The notes: generated by a model not told the origin, from the sequence alone. Positions 1 to 9,154 are shown, numbered from the stretch's first letter. The stretch is 60,538 bases of DNA from JAHDCJ01 sp039028895 (GCA_039028895.1 JBCCHF010000040.1:1-60538), one strand, 5' to 3'. Numbers and translations: made by a program.

Positions 1-108
1 GTTGACTTGTACGGTTTCAGAATTTGAAGGTCCTCCTACTTGTGCAAAGTTGACAGTTGTGGTTAATAATAAGATGGCAGAAACGAAGAATAATTTTAAA
101 GTTTTCAT
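1..108 (-). CDS. N-terminus of a secreted protein, cut by the window edge
   Basis: Only the first 36 codons are present; the gene runs off the left edge. Reading leftwards from the ATG at 108, the protein starts with MKTLKLFF, then a hydrophobic run ending in NFAQ, which is a typical Bacteroidota signal peptide with cleavage after Ala or Gln. The next residues (VGGPSNSETVQVN) are polar and show no recognisable domain. An in-frame ATG at 141 would add 11 residues ahead of the signal peptide and is less likely. The export prediction is fair; the function is unknown. Confidence 0.6.
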   Translation of the reverse strand, partial: MKTLKLFFVSAILLLTTTVNFAQVGGPSNSETVQVN

Positions 109-209
109 GATTATGTTTTTAATTTTTATGGTTAGTACCATGTCCAATAAAAACCTAACCTGAAATGATATTATTTTTTACTCTCCAACATTGTAATCTT
201 CATAACTAA

Positions 210-1205
210 TTAATTTTCAACCACTAAATGTCTTAATATTTCTTTGGCATTATAATTATCAGGATTCAGTTCCAGTGCCTTCTCATAGTATTTTCTGGCC
301 TTTTCTAATTTCCCATAAGTAGCCAAACCTTCAGCAAAGGAATCATATACATTCGGGTCTTCCGGGAAAAATTCCATATTCTTCTTGAATACTTCAAGTG
401 CTTCTTTTGTCTTTCCTTCTTTGAGTAGCATATAGCCAGGGAGGTTTAAAGCACTTGCATTCACTTTAAAAGAGGTATCAGCTTTCATTTCTTCAAAAAC
501 CGCTATGCCGGCTTCAACTCCATTTTCAGCAATAGCTTTGTAAACTTTACCAGGCGGGCGGCTTTCATTTCTTACCCAGTTTCTGAAATTATCTTCTTTG
601 ATCTGTTTGCCTAACATGCTGATCTCAATTGAGACTTCATCAGAGACACCAGCAATGCCATCTTTCACAGCACTCCATCTTTTGCCTTCAACCCCAAATT
701 CTGACCTGCTGATGCTCGTGTTTCCTGTAAAGATGATCTGAGCATCACCTCTAATGTCCTCCAGCACGCCTATTGGGGCATTCATATTTATTGTGATCTC
801 TTTCGTAATGGCCTTCAATGTAAAATCTCCGATGATATCAAATCCGGAGTCCGTCTTTACTACTTTCTTACTGGTGAATGAAGCTGTCGGGTAATTCTCA
901 GCATCGAACCAGCCATCTGACTTCAAATCTCTGTCTCTCCAATCATGGTCAGTATCAATAGAGTTGGTATTCACCATGAAAGAAACAGAGGTTTTTGACA
1001 CATCATTTTCATCAAACCTGATGGTACCATTGAAATCTTCAAACTTGCCTTTTACCTTAGCATAACCCATATACTTAACTGAAAACTCCAGGTAGGAATG
1101 AGAAGCTTCTATTGGGTAAAATTCGGATATCTGAAAGGCTTCGTGCTGGGCATGTGTTCCACTGACCAACAAAAAAATGGATAAAAAAATAACGATTGAC
1201 TTCAT
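210..1205 (-). CDS. Secreted YceI-family protein with C-terminal TPR repeats
   Basis: 331 residues. Residues 1-19 form a signal peptide (cleavage near THAQ). Residues about 28-200 match the YceI-like lipocalin fold: an opening with SHSYLEFSVKYMGYAKVKGKF, a central DHDWRDRDLKSDGWFDAENYP and a closing ISRSEFGV are hallmarks of the family, which binds isoprenoid or amphipathic lipids in the periplasm. Residues about 245-325 hold about two tetratricopeptide repeats (KEALEVFKKN, EKARKYYEKALELNPDN). Family members are usually about 190 residues, so the TPR part is an added module, probably for protein contacts. It stands alone, with 272 bp of untranslated DNA upstream. The YceI call is strong; ligand and partner are unknown. 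Confidence 0.85.
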   Translation of the reverse strand: MKSIVIFLSIFLLVSGTHAQHEAFQISEFYPIEASHSYLEFSVKYMGYAKVKGKFEDFNGTIRFDENDVSKTSVSFMVNTNSIDTDHDWRDRDLKSDGWFDAENYPTASFTSKKVVKTDSGFDIIGDFTLKAITKEITINMNAPIGVLEDIRGDAQIIFTGNTSISRSEFGVEGKRWSAVKDGIAGVSDEVSIEISMLGKQIKEDNFRNWVRNESRPPGKVYKAIAENGVEAGIAVFEEMKADTSFKVNASALNLPGYMLLKEGKTKEALEVFKKNMEFFPEDPNVYDSFAEGLATYGKLEKARKYYEKALELNPDNYNAKEILRHLVVEN

Positions 1206-1365
1206 AAGAGAAAATTTGAGAGTGAGGTAATAATGATAACGTCATGAACCCAATGAAGTCAAAGACTTATTGATATTCAAAACAAAACCAAATGTGCAAA
1301 TGAAGCCTGAAAGGTGAGAAAAGAATCAGCAATTCTGTATCCTAATTTAAGGATAAAATGAAAAT

Positions 1366-1402
1366 TAAAAAAGACAGGATCAGCAAAACAGCCAATCCTG
1401 TC
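1366..1402 (-). terminator. Rho-independent terminator after the M43 protease gene
   Basis: GACAGGAT (1373-1380) and ATCCTGTC (1395-1402) form a perfect 8-bp stem. On the minus strand the stem is followed by a run of T (the A-run at 1366-1372 on the plus strand). It lies 77 bp past the stop codon of the M43 gene. Confidence 0.7.
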
Positions 1403-1478
1403 CGAAATCTCATGATTTAATCTTGTTTGACATTCAAATGATTATTTCATCTATTTATTCTTTTCATCACCAGTTTTC

Positions 1479-2972
1479 TTATTTGTTCGTCACGATCAAG
1501 CTTTGATAATACACATCATTTACTCCTCTGACTGCAACAATATAAATTCCTTCCGGCAAATTAGTTACGGGTAATTTGTGAGCATTAAAACCGGCATTTA
1601 ACATCAATTTCTGCAAATAAACCTGCTTACCATGAATATCACTGATGAAAACCTCGCCTTCAAAATAATCATTCAAATGAATATCAAGGCTTATTTCTGC
1701 ATAACCTGAAGTTGGATTCGGGTATACAAGAAAGGATTCTACCAATCCGGGATTTTCGACATTGGTCACCATGCCTGTCATGAAAGTAGCTCCCTCCGAA
1801 AAATCCTGGCAAAAATCATAATTGTTTTGTGGTTTTACCCGCCAATAGTAGGTTTGGTTATCGGCTAGTTGATTTGAGGTAAAGTTAGTGGCATTTACTA
1901 CGGCATAATCGACAATAAACGTAGCATTGAAGAAAGGCGTCCTGTTTACCTCAATAATATATTCAGTGGCATTTACAACAGGCGCCCAATGGAATTCAAC
2001 ACTATTAAAATTTACTGTTGTATTTACAGGTGATTGTAAAATGGCATCGCTGGAAATATCGCCACCGGGGTTACCATTGATAAATGTCCTGTTGGCATAG
2101 TCGGCGAAAATAGTGGCTACCTGATCATTACTAAATTGATGGCTATCACAATCAAAAAAATAGCCCATAAAGTTATCTTCATCGGGGTCAACCGGCACCC
2201 CCAATGGATCAAGAGCATTGGCAGTATAATTACACATTTCGCCATTCCAGGTTAATCCGAAATTATAATCGGGATTCGTTCCGCAAAAGAAATCACCTGA
2301 ATTATTACAATTGGCATCTGGCCCCGACCTGGCAACATTTTCAACATTGGCCCAATTTATAGTGGGAGGAGCTGGCTCTCCGACATTGTAATTGGTATTC
2401 TCCCAACCCAAAAAAGTGTGTGGTAACGAAAAGAAATGGCCTACCTCATGAGAAAGTGCAAAGGAGCTACTGTTAACCGTACAACTGGTCATGAAAATAA
2501 TATCCTGAGATGGTGAATAAAAGCCTAAAACACCAAAACAGCCACCATCCCCCGTAGTATTGCCAATAAGCACATTCATAGTATTGTCTACCAATATCGA
2601 AAGCACCTCGCTATTACTTCCTGAAGCTGTGTACAATGCACTGTTGTCAACATAGTTGAATCCATTAGGTATATAAAACTGCATGTTGTAGGGTGCGAAA
2701 TCAGCGTTCAATTTGCAGAAATTTTCAAGCACCCGCTCTTCAGTGATTCTACCAGTCCCATCATCTTCTGCAATTAGATGAAATGTAATCGGAACAAAAG
2801 TCACTCCTGACCGAGTAACATTCAAATCTGCATTCCTGATATTTTCTTTCAGTCGCTGAATCGTTGCTTCGTCGGTAACTGTACCGCAAAATGATTGGGC
2901 ATTTCCCATATTCCCTAATGCAAGAAAAAGCAGGAATGTAAATACCATTGAAAATGTAATTCTTTTATTCAT
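1479..2972 (-). CDS. Secreted M43-family (pappalysin-like) zinc metalloprotease with Fn3-like and T9SS sorting domains
   Basis: 497 residues. The signal peptide ends at about residue 25 (GNAQ). The zinc site is HEVGHFFSLPH at 175-185 (ligands H175, H179, H185; catalytic E176), followed by the Met-turn NFMGY near 268, as in M43 enzymes. The usual Gly of HExxHxxGxxH is Ser here. Residues about 305-398 form a fibronectin-III-like domain (TYYWRVKPQNN). Residues about 413-497 are a type A T9SS C-terminal domain (VYPNPTSGYAEISLD to the end), so the enzyme should cross the outer membrane by T9SS and be anchored or released at the surface. Likely role: extracellular protein degradation. The gene is monocistronic with its own terminator. 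The class is certain; the substrate is unknown. Confidence 0.9.
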   Translation of the reverse strand: MNKRITFSMVFTFLLFLALGNMGNAQSFCGTVTDEATIQRLKENIRNADLNVTRSGVTFVPITFHLIAEDDGTGRITEERVLENFCKLNADFAPYNMQFYIPNGFNYVDNSALYTASGSNSEVLSILVDNTMNVLIGNTTGDGGCFGVLGFYSPSQDIIFMTSCTVNSSSFALSHEVGHFFSLPHTFLGWENTNYNVGEPAPPTINWANVENVARSGPDANCNNSGDFFCGTNPDYNFGLTWNGEMCNYTANALDPLGVPVDPDEDNFMGYFFDCDSHQFSNDQVATIFADYANRTFINGNPGGDISSDAILQSPVNTTVNFNSVEFHWAPVVNATEYIIEVNRTPFFNATFIVDYAVVNATNFTSNQLADNQTYYWRVKPQNNYDFCQDFSEGATFMTGMVTNVENPGLVESFLVYPNPTSGYAEISLDIHLNDYFEGEVFISDIHGKQVYLQKLMLNAGFNAHKLPVTNLPEGIYIVAVRGVNDVYYQSLIVTNK

Positions 2973-3003
2973 CTCTTAGGTTTTGAATCGGCAAAAAGCA
3001 GTG

Positions 3004-3011
3004 CAAAAATA
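3004..3011 (-). promoter_or_regulatory. Candidate -7 promoter element for the M43 protease gene
   Basis: On the minus strand this reads TATTTTTG, matching the Bacteroidota -7 consensus TAnnTTTG, 32 bp upstream of the ATG at 2972. No TTG at the usual 17-23 bp spacing was seen, so support is partial. Confidence 0.3.
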
Positions 3012-3175
3012 AGCTAATCCAAGGTGGATTTAATGTTCTAACAAACAAAACAGCCTGGAAAAAGTTGATTTTCATTTATCTGTCTATACATCCAGTAAAA
3101 CAATCGAAAAAACGAACCTTAAATTGAGTGGTGGTAATATCTTAGCAGCCAGTTTTAAACAGGACCTTCCAATAC

Positions 3176-4912
3176 ATGAAATACTATTGTTTATTGATCT
3201 CACTATTCATTTCCAACTTTTGTATTGGACAATCTTACAACAAAATTTATGGCCTTATAGTCGACAGCATGACATTGGCACCTGTCCCCTACGCCAATAT
3301 CTATAATCACCAGACTGAACAAGGCACCATCAGTAATGATAACGGTCAGTTCGAACTGGGAATAAGTAGCTATCAGGATTCAATCACCGTTTCATACATA
3401 GGATATAATAAACATGCGATACAACTTCAGGAGGGGATGGACCGATATACTGTTAAACTCGATGAACATACAGAGTTATTGCAGGAAGTGGTAATTACTC
3501 CAAAAGAAAATAATCACCTTTTTGATCTTTTAACACAATGCAGAAAAAGACAGAAAAGAGGAGAAAAAACTGCCAAGGCGATCTACGAATTGCGCACCTT
3601 CCACGATTCTACCCAAATTGAGTTGATTGAGGGGTATTATAATGTTGACCTTTGGGGATACGACCTAAAAGCGCTTGATCTCAAAGCAGGAAGATTAGCA
3701 CTTCAGCCATATCAAAACAGGTTTTTTACTTCCAAAGAAAGTTCCAGGGCAATTTCATTGTTAAAATTGATGGATCAGGATCCTTATATGCCATATGGGC
3801 CACTTAATTTCGGCTACAAGAAAATGAAACAGCATTATTTCCTGCACCTTGATCACAAATATCAATCTTCTGAGAAGGATTCCATTTATGTCATTTCCTA
3901 TGAACCCAGAAGGGAAAAAAACCATTATTTCGAAGGCCGGATTTGGGTCAATAAAACAGATGAAACAATTTTAAAAATCACTTTAAATTGCGCAAATGCT
4001 GAAAGGCATCCTTTTTTGCCTTTATTCCCATCGGATAGCCTCAAAAAGGTAGACTTAATTATCACAAAAACCTTTTCGGAAGAGAACGGAAAGATATTTT
4101 TCCAACACGTCGACTTTAATTATTCCATTGGTTATAGCAGCAGGATCGGTAAACAAAATGAGTTTAGCTATTCCATAAACACCAAGGCTGTTTTATACGC
4201 TTACAATTATTCTGAGCCATTCTTCGAACCCAGGTTTGAGTTCAGGGAAGTTGGCGATTACACGAAAATCCAGGCTTATCCTATCAACGAGTTTTTCTGG
4301 CACAACCACAACGAGTATCATTTGCATGGAAGTAAAACCAGAAATGATGCCTTCTACTTTGATAGTTTATCTATGACCAATCAATCGTTCTTTGATCAAA
4401 ATGAGCAGACCAAGGTAGGTTTCTTCCAATATCCGTACGTTCACTGGTCTGAAGACAGAATTAAGTTTACACACCTGATTCCAGATACATCAAAGGCAGA
4501 TATAAACACAGTAAACGAGTACGAACAATTTAATCTTGGAGTCAAATTTTTTCTTGATTTTAATACCTATCAAGACTCTACCCATATCCTTAGCAGTACA
4601 ATTTTTGATCCCTATGAAAGTTTCTATTATCTCCCTATAGATAAAAAGACACACTGTTTTGTAAACATCTATTTCGACCTATGCGAGGTCAAGCGAAGGG
4701 CATTTATTGAAAAGCTGGAACCTCATATCCATGATCAAGTGATGATTAACCGAATCTATCAGGCATTTTTAAGCGAATTCAGAGCTTTTCATTTTAAATT
4801 CCTGAAGTCGACTGGAAACGGCACGAATGAAAAGCAAATAAAAAAGTGGAATCAAATAGTAGTTGAGACGCTCGGGATCGACAATGTCTCGATTTTCCAG
4901 CCATTCGATTAA
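3176..4912 (+). CDS. Secreted protein with N-terminal carboxypeptidase-regulatory-like domain
   Basis: 578 residues. A signal peptide (MKYYCLLISLFISNFCIGQ) is followed by a CarboxypepD_reg-like beta-sandwich at about 23-110 (the IYGLIVDSMTLAPVPYANIY opening, SNDNGQFEL, SYIGY and LLQEVVIT signatures). The rest (about 115-578) has no motif I can name, but its alternating strand pattern and segments such as RIWVNKTDETILKI resemble the periplasmic/outer-membrane DUF5686-like proteins that carry the same N-terminal domain. There is no TonB-receptor plug and no T9SS tail. It is the only plus-strand gene in the first 30 kb and stands alone, which fits an independent transcript. The N-terminal domain is sure; the overall function is unknown. 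Confidence 0.75.
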   Translation: MKYYCLLISLFISNFCIGQSYNKIYGLIVDSMTLAPVPYANIYNHQTEQGTISNDNGQFELGISSYQDSITVSYIGYNKHAIQLQEGMDRYTVKLDEHTELLQEVVITPKENNHLFDLLTQCRKRQKRGEKTAKAIYELRTFHDSTQIELIEGYYNVDLWGYDLKALDLKAGRLALQPYQNRFFTSKESSRAISLLKLMDQDPYMPYGPLNFGYKKMKQHYFLHLDHKYQSSEKDSIYVISYEPRREKNHYFEGRIWVNKTDETILKITLNCANAERHPFLPLFPSDSLKKVDLIITKTFSEENGKIFFQHVDFNYSIGYSSRIGKQNEFSYSINTKAVLYAYNYSEPFFEPRFEFREVGDYTKIQAYPINEFFWHNHNEYHLHGSKTRNDAFYFDSLSMTNQSFFDQNEQTKVGFFQYPYVHWSEDRIKFTHLIPDTSKADINTVNEYEQFNLGVKFFLDFNTYQDSTHILSSTIFDPYESFYYLPIDKKTHCFVNIYFDLCEVKRRAFIEKLEPHIHDQVMINRIYQAFLSEFRAFHFKFLKSTGNGTNEKQIKKWNQIVVETLGIDNVSIFQPFD

Positions 4913-4931
4913 CGGTTAGTTTTGGGTAAAA

Positions 4932-4974
4932 TAAAAAAAGCCAACCTCCATAGAATGTTCCGAAGGAGATTGGC
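4932..4974 (-). terminator. Terminator after the three-repeat CBM-like gene
   Basis: GCCAACCTCC (4940-4949) pairs with GGAGATTGGC (4965-4974) apart from one mismatch. On the minus strand a run of seven T follows. It lies 41 bp beyond the stop of the gene at 5015 and converges on the end of the plus-strand gene at 4912. Confidence 0.7.
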
Positions 4975-5014
4975 AAAATTGAGAATGTGAGAGAGAGTTT
5001 TTTAAACTACAGAA

Positions 5015-6607
5015 TTAATGAAGTACTAGTTTTTCCGTATGAAAAGTACCTTTTTGCTCAGATACGATGTAATAAATTCCACCAGGTAAAAAGCCTACAT
5101 TAATGGTCATTACATTTTGGTTTTTATCCCAGAACCACTCACCGACCAAAGCACCTGCCAGGTCGAACAATTTGATTGGGCCATCACTAACCAGGTTTTC
5201 AGATTGAAGGTGAATGACATCTCCCGCTGGATTTGGGAAAAAGCTGAATCCAGCTTCAGTTCTTTTAAAATCCACAGAGATGATTTCAGAGTACCAGATG
5301 CTTCCATCGTTTTCAATTTGCTTCAGGCGATAATAATTGGTACCTGGCAAAGGTTGTTGGTCAGTAGCAGCATACTCCTGAATTTCTGAAGCATTAACTC
5401 CAGTTTCCCGGGAAAGTATCGTATAAAAATCGATAGCATTTCCTGAATGTTGAATTTCAAAAGGGGTATGATTGAGCTCAGGTCCGGTTGCCCACCTCAA
5501 CTCAATATCAGAACTACGAGCATTACCCTCAAAGTAAATTAACTCTACAGGAAGAAAGCATCCCATTTCGCAGGTTTCCCATTCAAAAGAAACAGTTTGC
5601 CCCATACCTGCCACAACCGATACAACTCGATTGGTAAATCCAAAATTAGTTACTGTACAAGGATCTCCATCATTAAATATTTCTTCCACTCCATCGCTTA
5701 GGAACTTAAACTCCTGGTCGCCAGCTTCCATAAATATGGAACCACAATAAATGCCATCTCCGTCAGGATCCGTTAAAGCATTAGAGTTAGGACTCCATCC
5801 ATTAAACGAACCGAAAATATTTATGTTAGTCGGGGATAACAGCGTGCAATTCATATCAACACAAAATTCCATAGTGGCACCATTGGGTGCTACACAGGCA
5901 GCGTCACAGGCATTATATCCAAAAGAAATTGTAAATGGATTGCTATCCGTAACATTCATTATCCTGTTGGTAAACCCAAATGAAGTAATGGTACAGGACT
6001 CCCCTCCTGCAAATGACTCCTGGGCACCATCAAATAAGAATTTATATTCATGCGGTCCATACGGAAAAAGCAAGGTTGTACAATAGATACCATCTCCATC
6101 CGGATCAGCCATTGAATTGGCAAATGGATCCCAATTATTGAATGTTCCGAAAAGCGTAACCTGATTTATTGGAGATATACAGCCTACATCAACACAAAAG
6201 GTAACATTAGTTGATACACAATCAGACTGACATCGATTAAATCCATAGGTCAGTGTTTGAGGGACTCCGTTCACAACAGTAATAAGCCTGTTGACAAAAG
6301 GGCCTGATGTTATTGTACAGGTTTCTCCTGAATTAAATCGTTCTTCAAAACCGTTGACCAGAAATTTAAATTCCTGAGGGCCATCTGTCATATTTATCGT
6401 AACACAGTATATATCGTCGCCATCAGGGTCGGTCAACGGGTTGATATTTGGGTCCCACCCATTGAACGTCCCGAATATGTTTACAGCGGTTATGTTAGTC
6501 AGGCAACTAACATCTACACAAAATGTTACATCGGCATTTGCCCACGCGGAGAAAGAAAAGGACCAAAAGGTGAAGGCAAATATTACGATTCGCGCTATTT
6601 TACTCAT
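5015..6607 (-). CDS. T9SS-exported protein with three cysteine-rich CBM-like (AMPK-glycogen-binding-like) repeats
   Basis: 530 residues from the ATG at 6607. I prefer this start because MSKIARIVIFAFTFWSFSFSAWA is a clean signal peptide and the ATG overlaps the stop of the upstream gene by 8 bp (ATGAGTAA), implying translational coupling; an ATG at 6634 would add nine residues. Three repeats of about 110 residues follow, each with FCVDV-C, FGTFNGWDP, DPDGDxIYC, EFKFL-G, a CTIT and NR-V core, and a closing C-x3-C. NGW and EFKFL resemble E-set starch/glycogen-binding domains. After about 360 comes an Fn3-like segment (ELRWATGPELNHTPFEIQHS) and from about 450 a T9SS tail (FFPNPAGDV). The upstream gene carries the same repeat with another anchor. 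Likely role: surface binding of a polysaccharide; the ligand is not shown. Confidence 0.8.
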   Translation of the reverse strand: MSKIARIVIFAFTFWSFSFSAWANADVTFCVDVSCLTNITAVNIFGTFNGWDPNINPLTDPDGDDIYCVTINMTDGPQEFKFLVNGFEERFNSGETCTITSGPFVNRLITVVNGVPQTLTYGFNRCQSDCVSTNVTFCVDVGCISPINQVTLFGTFNNWDPFANSMADPDGDGIYCTTLLFPYGPHEYKFLFDGAQESFAGGESCTITSFGFTNRIMNVTDSNPFTISFGYNACDAACVAPNGATMEFCVDMNCTLLSPTNINIFGSFNGWSPNSNALTDPDGDGIYCGSIFMEAGDQEFKFLSDGVEEIFNDGDPCTVTNFGFTNRVVSVVAGMGQTVSFEWETCEMGCFLPVELIYFEGNARSSDIELRWATGPELNHTPFEIQHSGNAIDFYTILSRETGVNASEIQEYAATDQQPLPGTNYYRLKQIENDGSIWYSEIISVDFKRTEAGFSFFPNPAGDVIHLQSENLVSDGPIKLFDLAGALVGEWFWDKNQNVMTINVGFLPGGIYYIVSEQKGTFHTEKLVLH

Positions 6608-8381
6608 GCTCACCTTCGCTTTTTCCAAATACAAGATGTAGCAAGTAAGCGCAAATAGGAATGGTAATCAAACTGCCTGGCACATCAGCATTGGTCATTT
6701 CGTATCCAAACAAAACAACGGCCATTGCAAAAATCAGCACCACGGCAAAGCTTACGACCCACAAGAACTTTCCATATTCTTTCCGATTAAAAGGCAGTGA
6801 CCTCCAAGAAGTTGAACCTGTGCTGGTTCCCGAAAATGTCAGTTGGCGATTGGTCAATCCAAGTGTCCCGAATGTCAAAAGCAATAAAGCTAAAATGATG
6901 AGTCCCCATTCTCCCATTGTTGGGATTGGTGCGGGTTCACTACAAACAGCTTCACATGTATTCCAATCGAAAATTACGTTCTGGTCTACACCATCCACGA
7001 TCTCAATGTAGCGGTTAACGAAATCGGCAAAGGAGTTGATGGTACAAATATCGGTCGGGTCAGGACCTAAAGGAAAACTTTCCTCACCTAAATCAGTCCA
7101 GAATTTATACTCCTGCGGTCCCGGGTCCATAAATACAACACCACACCAAATACCATCGCCATCGGAATCGTCCAATACGTTAGCTCCGGGATTCCATCCG
7201 TTAAAACCACCGAAAATACTTACTGTATTAGGCATAAGACCAGAACATCCCATATCCACACATACTGCGACATTTGCCCCCGGGAAAGGAACACATGTGG
7301 CATCGCAAGCATTGAATCCATAAGTTAATGACTGATCTACACCATCCACCACATCTACAATGCGATTTACAAAATCAGCAAATGAGTTAATGGTGCAAGC
7401 ATCTGTCGGGTCGGGCCCTAATTCGAATTCTTCTTCCAGGCCATTGACAATGAATTTATATTCTTGTGGGCCAGGTGTCATAAAGACAGTTGTACAATAA
7501 ATCTCGTCACCATCCGGATCTTCCAGTTCATTGGCACCAGGATTCCAGCCATTAAATCCACCAAATACCGTTACCGGAATCTGGCCAACGAAACAGCTTA
7601 CATCCACACAAAGCTCTATGTTTGCCCCGGGAGGAGGCGTACATGTCAAATCACAATTATTAAAACCGTAAGTAACCGTTTGAGGGACCCCGTCAACTAC
7701 ATCTACAAACCTGTTGACAAAATCGGCGAAAGGGTTTATGGTACAAACATCAGTTGGATCAGGTCCAACCGGGAATGTCTCTTCAACCCCATTCACAAGG
7801 AATTTATATTCTTGCAAACCTGGTGACATAAAAATATCAGTACAGTATAAATCATCTCCATCTGGATCTTCCAGTTCATTGGCACCAGAATTCCAGCCAT
7901 TAAATCCACCAAAAATGTTAACGCTGTTAGGTGAAGCTACACAATCAACGTTTACACAAAAAGTTACTAATGCCCCAGGAGGAGGCGAGCATGTCAGATC
8001 ACAGTTATTAAAGCCATAAGTTACATTTTGAGGTACACCATCAACTACAGTAATCACTCTATTAACAAAACTTGCAAAAGAGTTTATGGTACAGGCATCT
8101 GTTGGGTCTGGACCGAGAAGAAAACTTTCTTCTACACCATCGATCAGGAATTTATATTCCTGTGGGCCATCAGGCATAGAAATGGTTGTACAGTAGATAT
8201 CATCTCCATCTGGATCATCTAAAGCATTTGCTCCTGGATTCCAACCATTGAATCCGCCAAAAATATTTACGGATGTTTGAGGTGGTGCACAACTAACATC
8301 CACACAAAAAGTAATGTCTGCAACTGAATAGCCAGAGGTGGCCATCAAAAGGCAGAAAAAGAAGGATAAAAAGTGTTTCAT
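6600..8381 (-). CDS. Membrane-anchored protein with four CBM-like repeats and an IPTM-GEWG tail
   Basis: 593 residues. A signal peptide (to about residue 20) precedes four repeats of about 116 residues, starting near 21, 137, 252 and 369. Each has VFGGFNGWNPGAN, DPDGDxIYC, QEYKF, a DPTDxCTIN-FADFVNR segment and a final C-x3-C, so six cysteines per repeat, probably disulfide-bonded. At 485-492 comes PIPTMGEW and a transmembrane helix (about 493-513), like the IPTL-CTERM class of sorting tails. Unlike that class, the protein does not end with a basic cluster there: two more hydrophobic segments follow (about 537-562 and 569-586). The terminal codons overlap the next gene, which has three related repeats and a T9SS tail, so the two are co-expressed. 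Likely role: carbohydrate binding at the cell surface; ligand unknown. Confidence 0.8.
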   Translation of the reverse strand: MKHFLSFFFCLLMATSGYSVADITFCVDVSCAPPQTSVNIFGGFNGWNPGANALDDPDGDDIYCTTISMPDGPQEYKFLIDGVEESFLLGPDPTDACTINSFASFVNRVITVVDGVPQNVTYGFNNCDLTCSPPPGALVTFCVNVDCVASPNSVNIFGGFNGWNSGANELEDPDGDDLYCTDIFMSPGLQEYKFLVNGVEETFPVGPDPTDVCTINPFADFVNRFVDVVDGVPQTVTYGFNNCDLTCTPPPGANIELCVDVSCFVGQIPVTVFGGFNGWNPGANELEDPDGDEIYCTTVFMTPGPQEYKFIVNGLEEEFELGPDPTDACTINSFADFVNRIVDVVDGVDQSLTYGFNACDATCVPFPGANVAVCVDMGCSGLMPNTVSIFGGFNGWNPGANVLDDSDGDGIWCGVVFMDPGPQEYKFWTDLGEESFPLGPDPTDICTINSFADFVNRYIEIVDGVDQNVIFDWNTCEAVCSEPAPIPTMGEWGLIILALLLLTFGTLGLTNRQLTFSGTSTGSTSWRSLPFNRKEYGKFLWVVSFAVVLIFAMAVVLFGYEMTNADVPGSLITIPICAYLLHLVFGKSEGEHE

Positions 8382-8706
8382 GGTTTATTTGGTTTTGTGA
8401 AAAACAAAAGCCTGTTAGGGTGTTTCAATTTCTCATAGGCTTCTCAGATAAATTAATTCAATAATTTAATTGCTCAGGTCTTCTTTTCAGGAGAGGTGGG
8501 TTTGGTGGAGATTTCTTTAAATCGATCCAATTTTTGAAAACAAAATTTTAAACAATAAAATGTTTTCAGAATTTAATTGCGTGAAAATAAATATTCCAGA
8601 AACAGCTTCCAAGTAATTGTATTCATCACAGGTACATCAAAACACCAAAAACAATACATCATTACCACATCAAGATTAAATTTCTAGCCTATCATTACGG
8701 AGACCC

Positions 8707-8738
8707 AAAAAAAAAGCCAATCAATTTATGATTGGCTT
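8707..8738 (-). terminator. Orphan terminator
   Basis: AAGCCAATCA (8714-8723) and TGATTGGCTT (8729-8738) make a perfect 10-bp stem with a 5-nt loop; on the minus strand a run of nine T follows. No intact gene lies just upstream. The preceding segment (about 8745-8785) resembles 9155-9195, the end of the T9SS gene, including GAAAATAACCAGTAAAA in minus-strand sense, so this looks like the terminator of a lost copy. Confidence 0.7.
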
Positions 8739-8838
8739 CAGAAAATGGGTAAAACATGGCGTTTTACTGGTTATTTTCTATCATTCTTTTAAGGATTTTT
8801 TAGATTCAAAGTATTTCATTTGAATTTAGAAAAATAGA

Positions 8839-8879
8839 GAGAGAGCCAGGGAATGAACCAGATACACCTGGCGCTCCTA
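8839..8879 (-). terminator. Degenerate terminator hairpin of the giant-gene relic
   Basis: In minus-strand sense AGGAGCGCCAGG pairs imperfectly with CCTGGCTCTCT, followed by CTCTATTTTTC. It occupies the same place relative to the relic stop codon (8897-8899) as the perfect 14-bp hairpin at 10381-10430 does relative to the giant gene's stop. Confidence 0.5.
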
Positions 8880-8896
8880 TTCTATTTTATCTTTTC

Positions 8897-8970
8897 CTAT
8901 GGTCTTGGTATCTGTTCTGGTAGAACAAAGTTGAGTAGCAATGAGAAGGGACCATAAAAATTAGTTCTTC
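8897..8970 (-). pseudogene. Relic of the C-terminus of a giant-protein paralogue
   Basis: Read on the minus strand, the last codons before the TAG at 8897-8899 encode LLNFVLPEQIPRP. The intact giant protein ends in LVNFVLPEQIPRP at 10444, so 12 of 13 residues agree. Further upstream the match fades (NFYGPFS against SYPPNTSF, then NNA against NND in another frame) and is interrupted by stops. The downstream hairpin is also shared. This is the decayed 3' end of a second copy, not an expressed gene. Confidence 0.65.
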
Positions 8971-9125
8971 GAAATCAAAAATAACCTTGCATTATTTAAG
9001 AATAGAATTGTTCCAATTTGTCGTTTGCTTACTTCAGAATTTGACTATTTAGATAAGCTTGGGTAGTGGAGATTCTGCCAATCGATGAAAGTATAAAACA
9101 AAGCAGGGAGAGGAAAATTTAACTA

Positions 9126-9154
9126 AAAATAAGCCGACCATATTTTGGCCGGCT
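9126..9154 (-). terminator. Terminator of the small T9SS protein gene
   Basis: In minus-strand RNA AGCCGGCC (9154-9147) pairs with GGUCGGCU (9139-9132) with one G-U pair, followed by a U-rich tail. It is about 30 bp past the stop at 9186. Confidence 0.65.
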
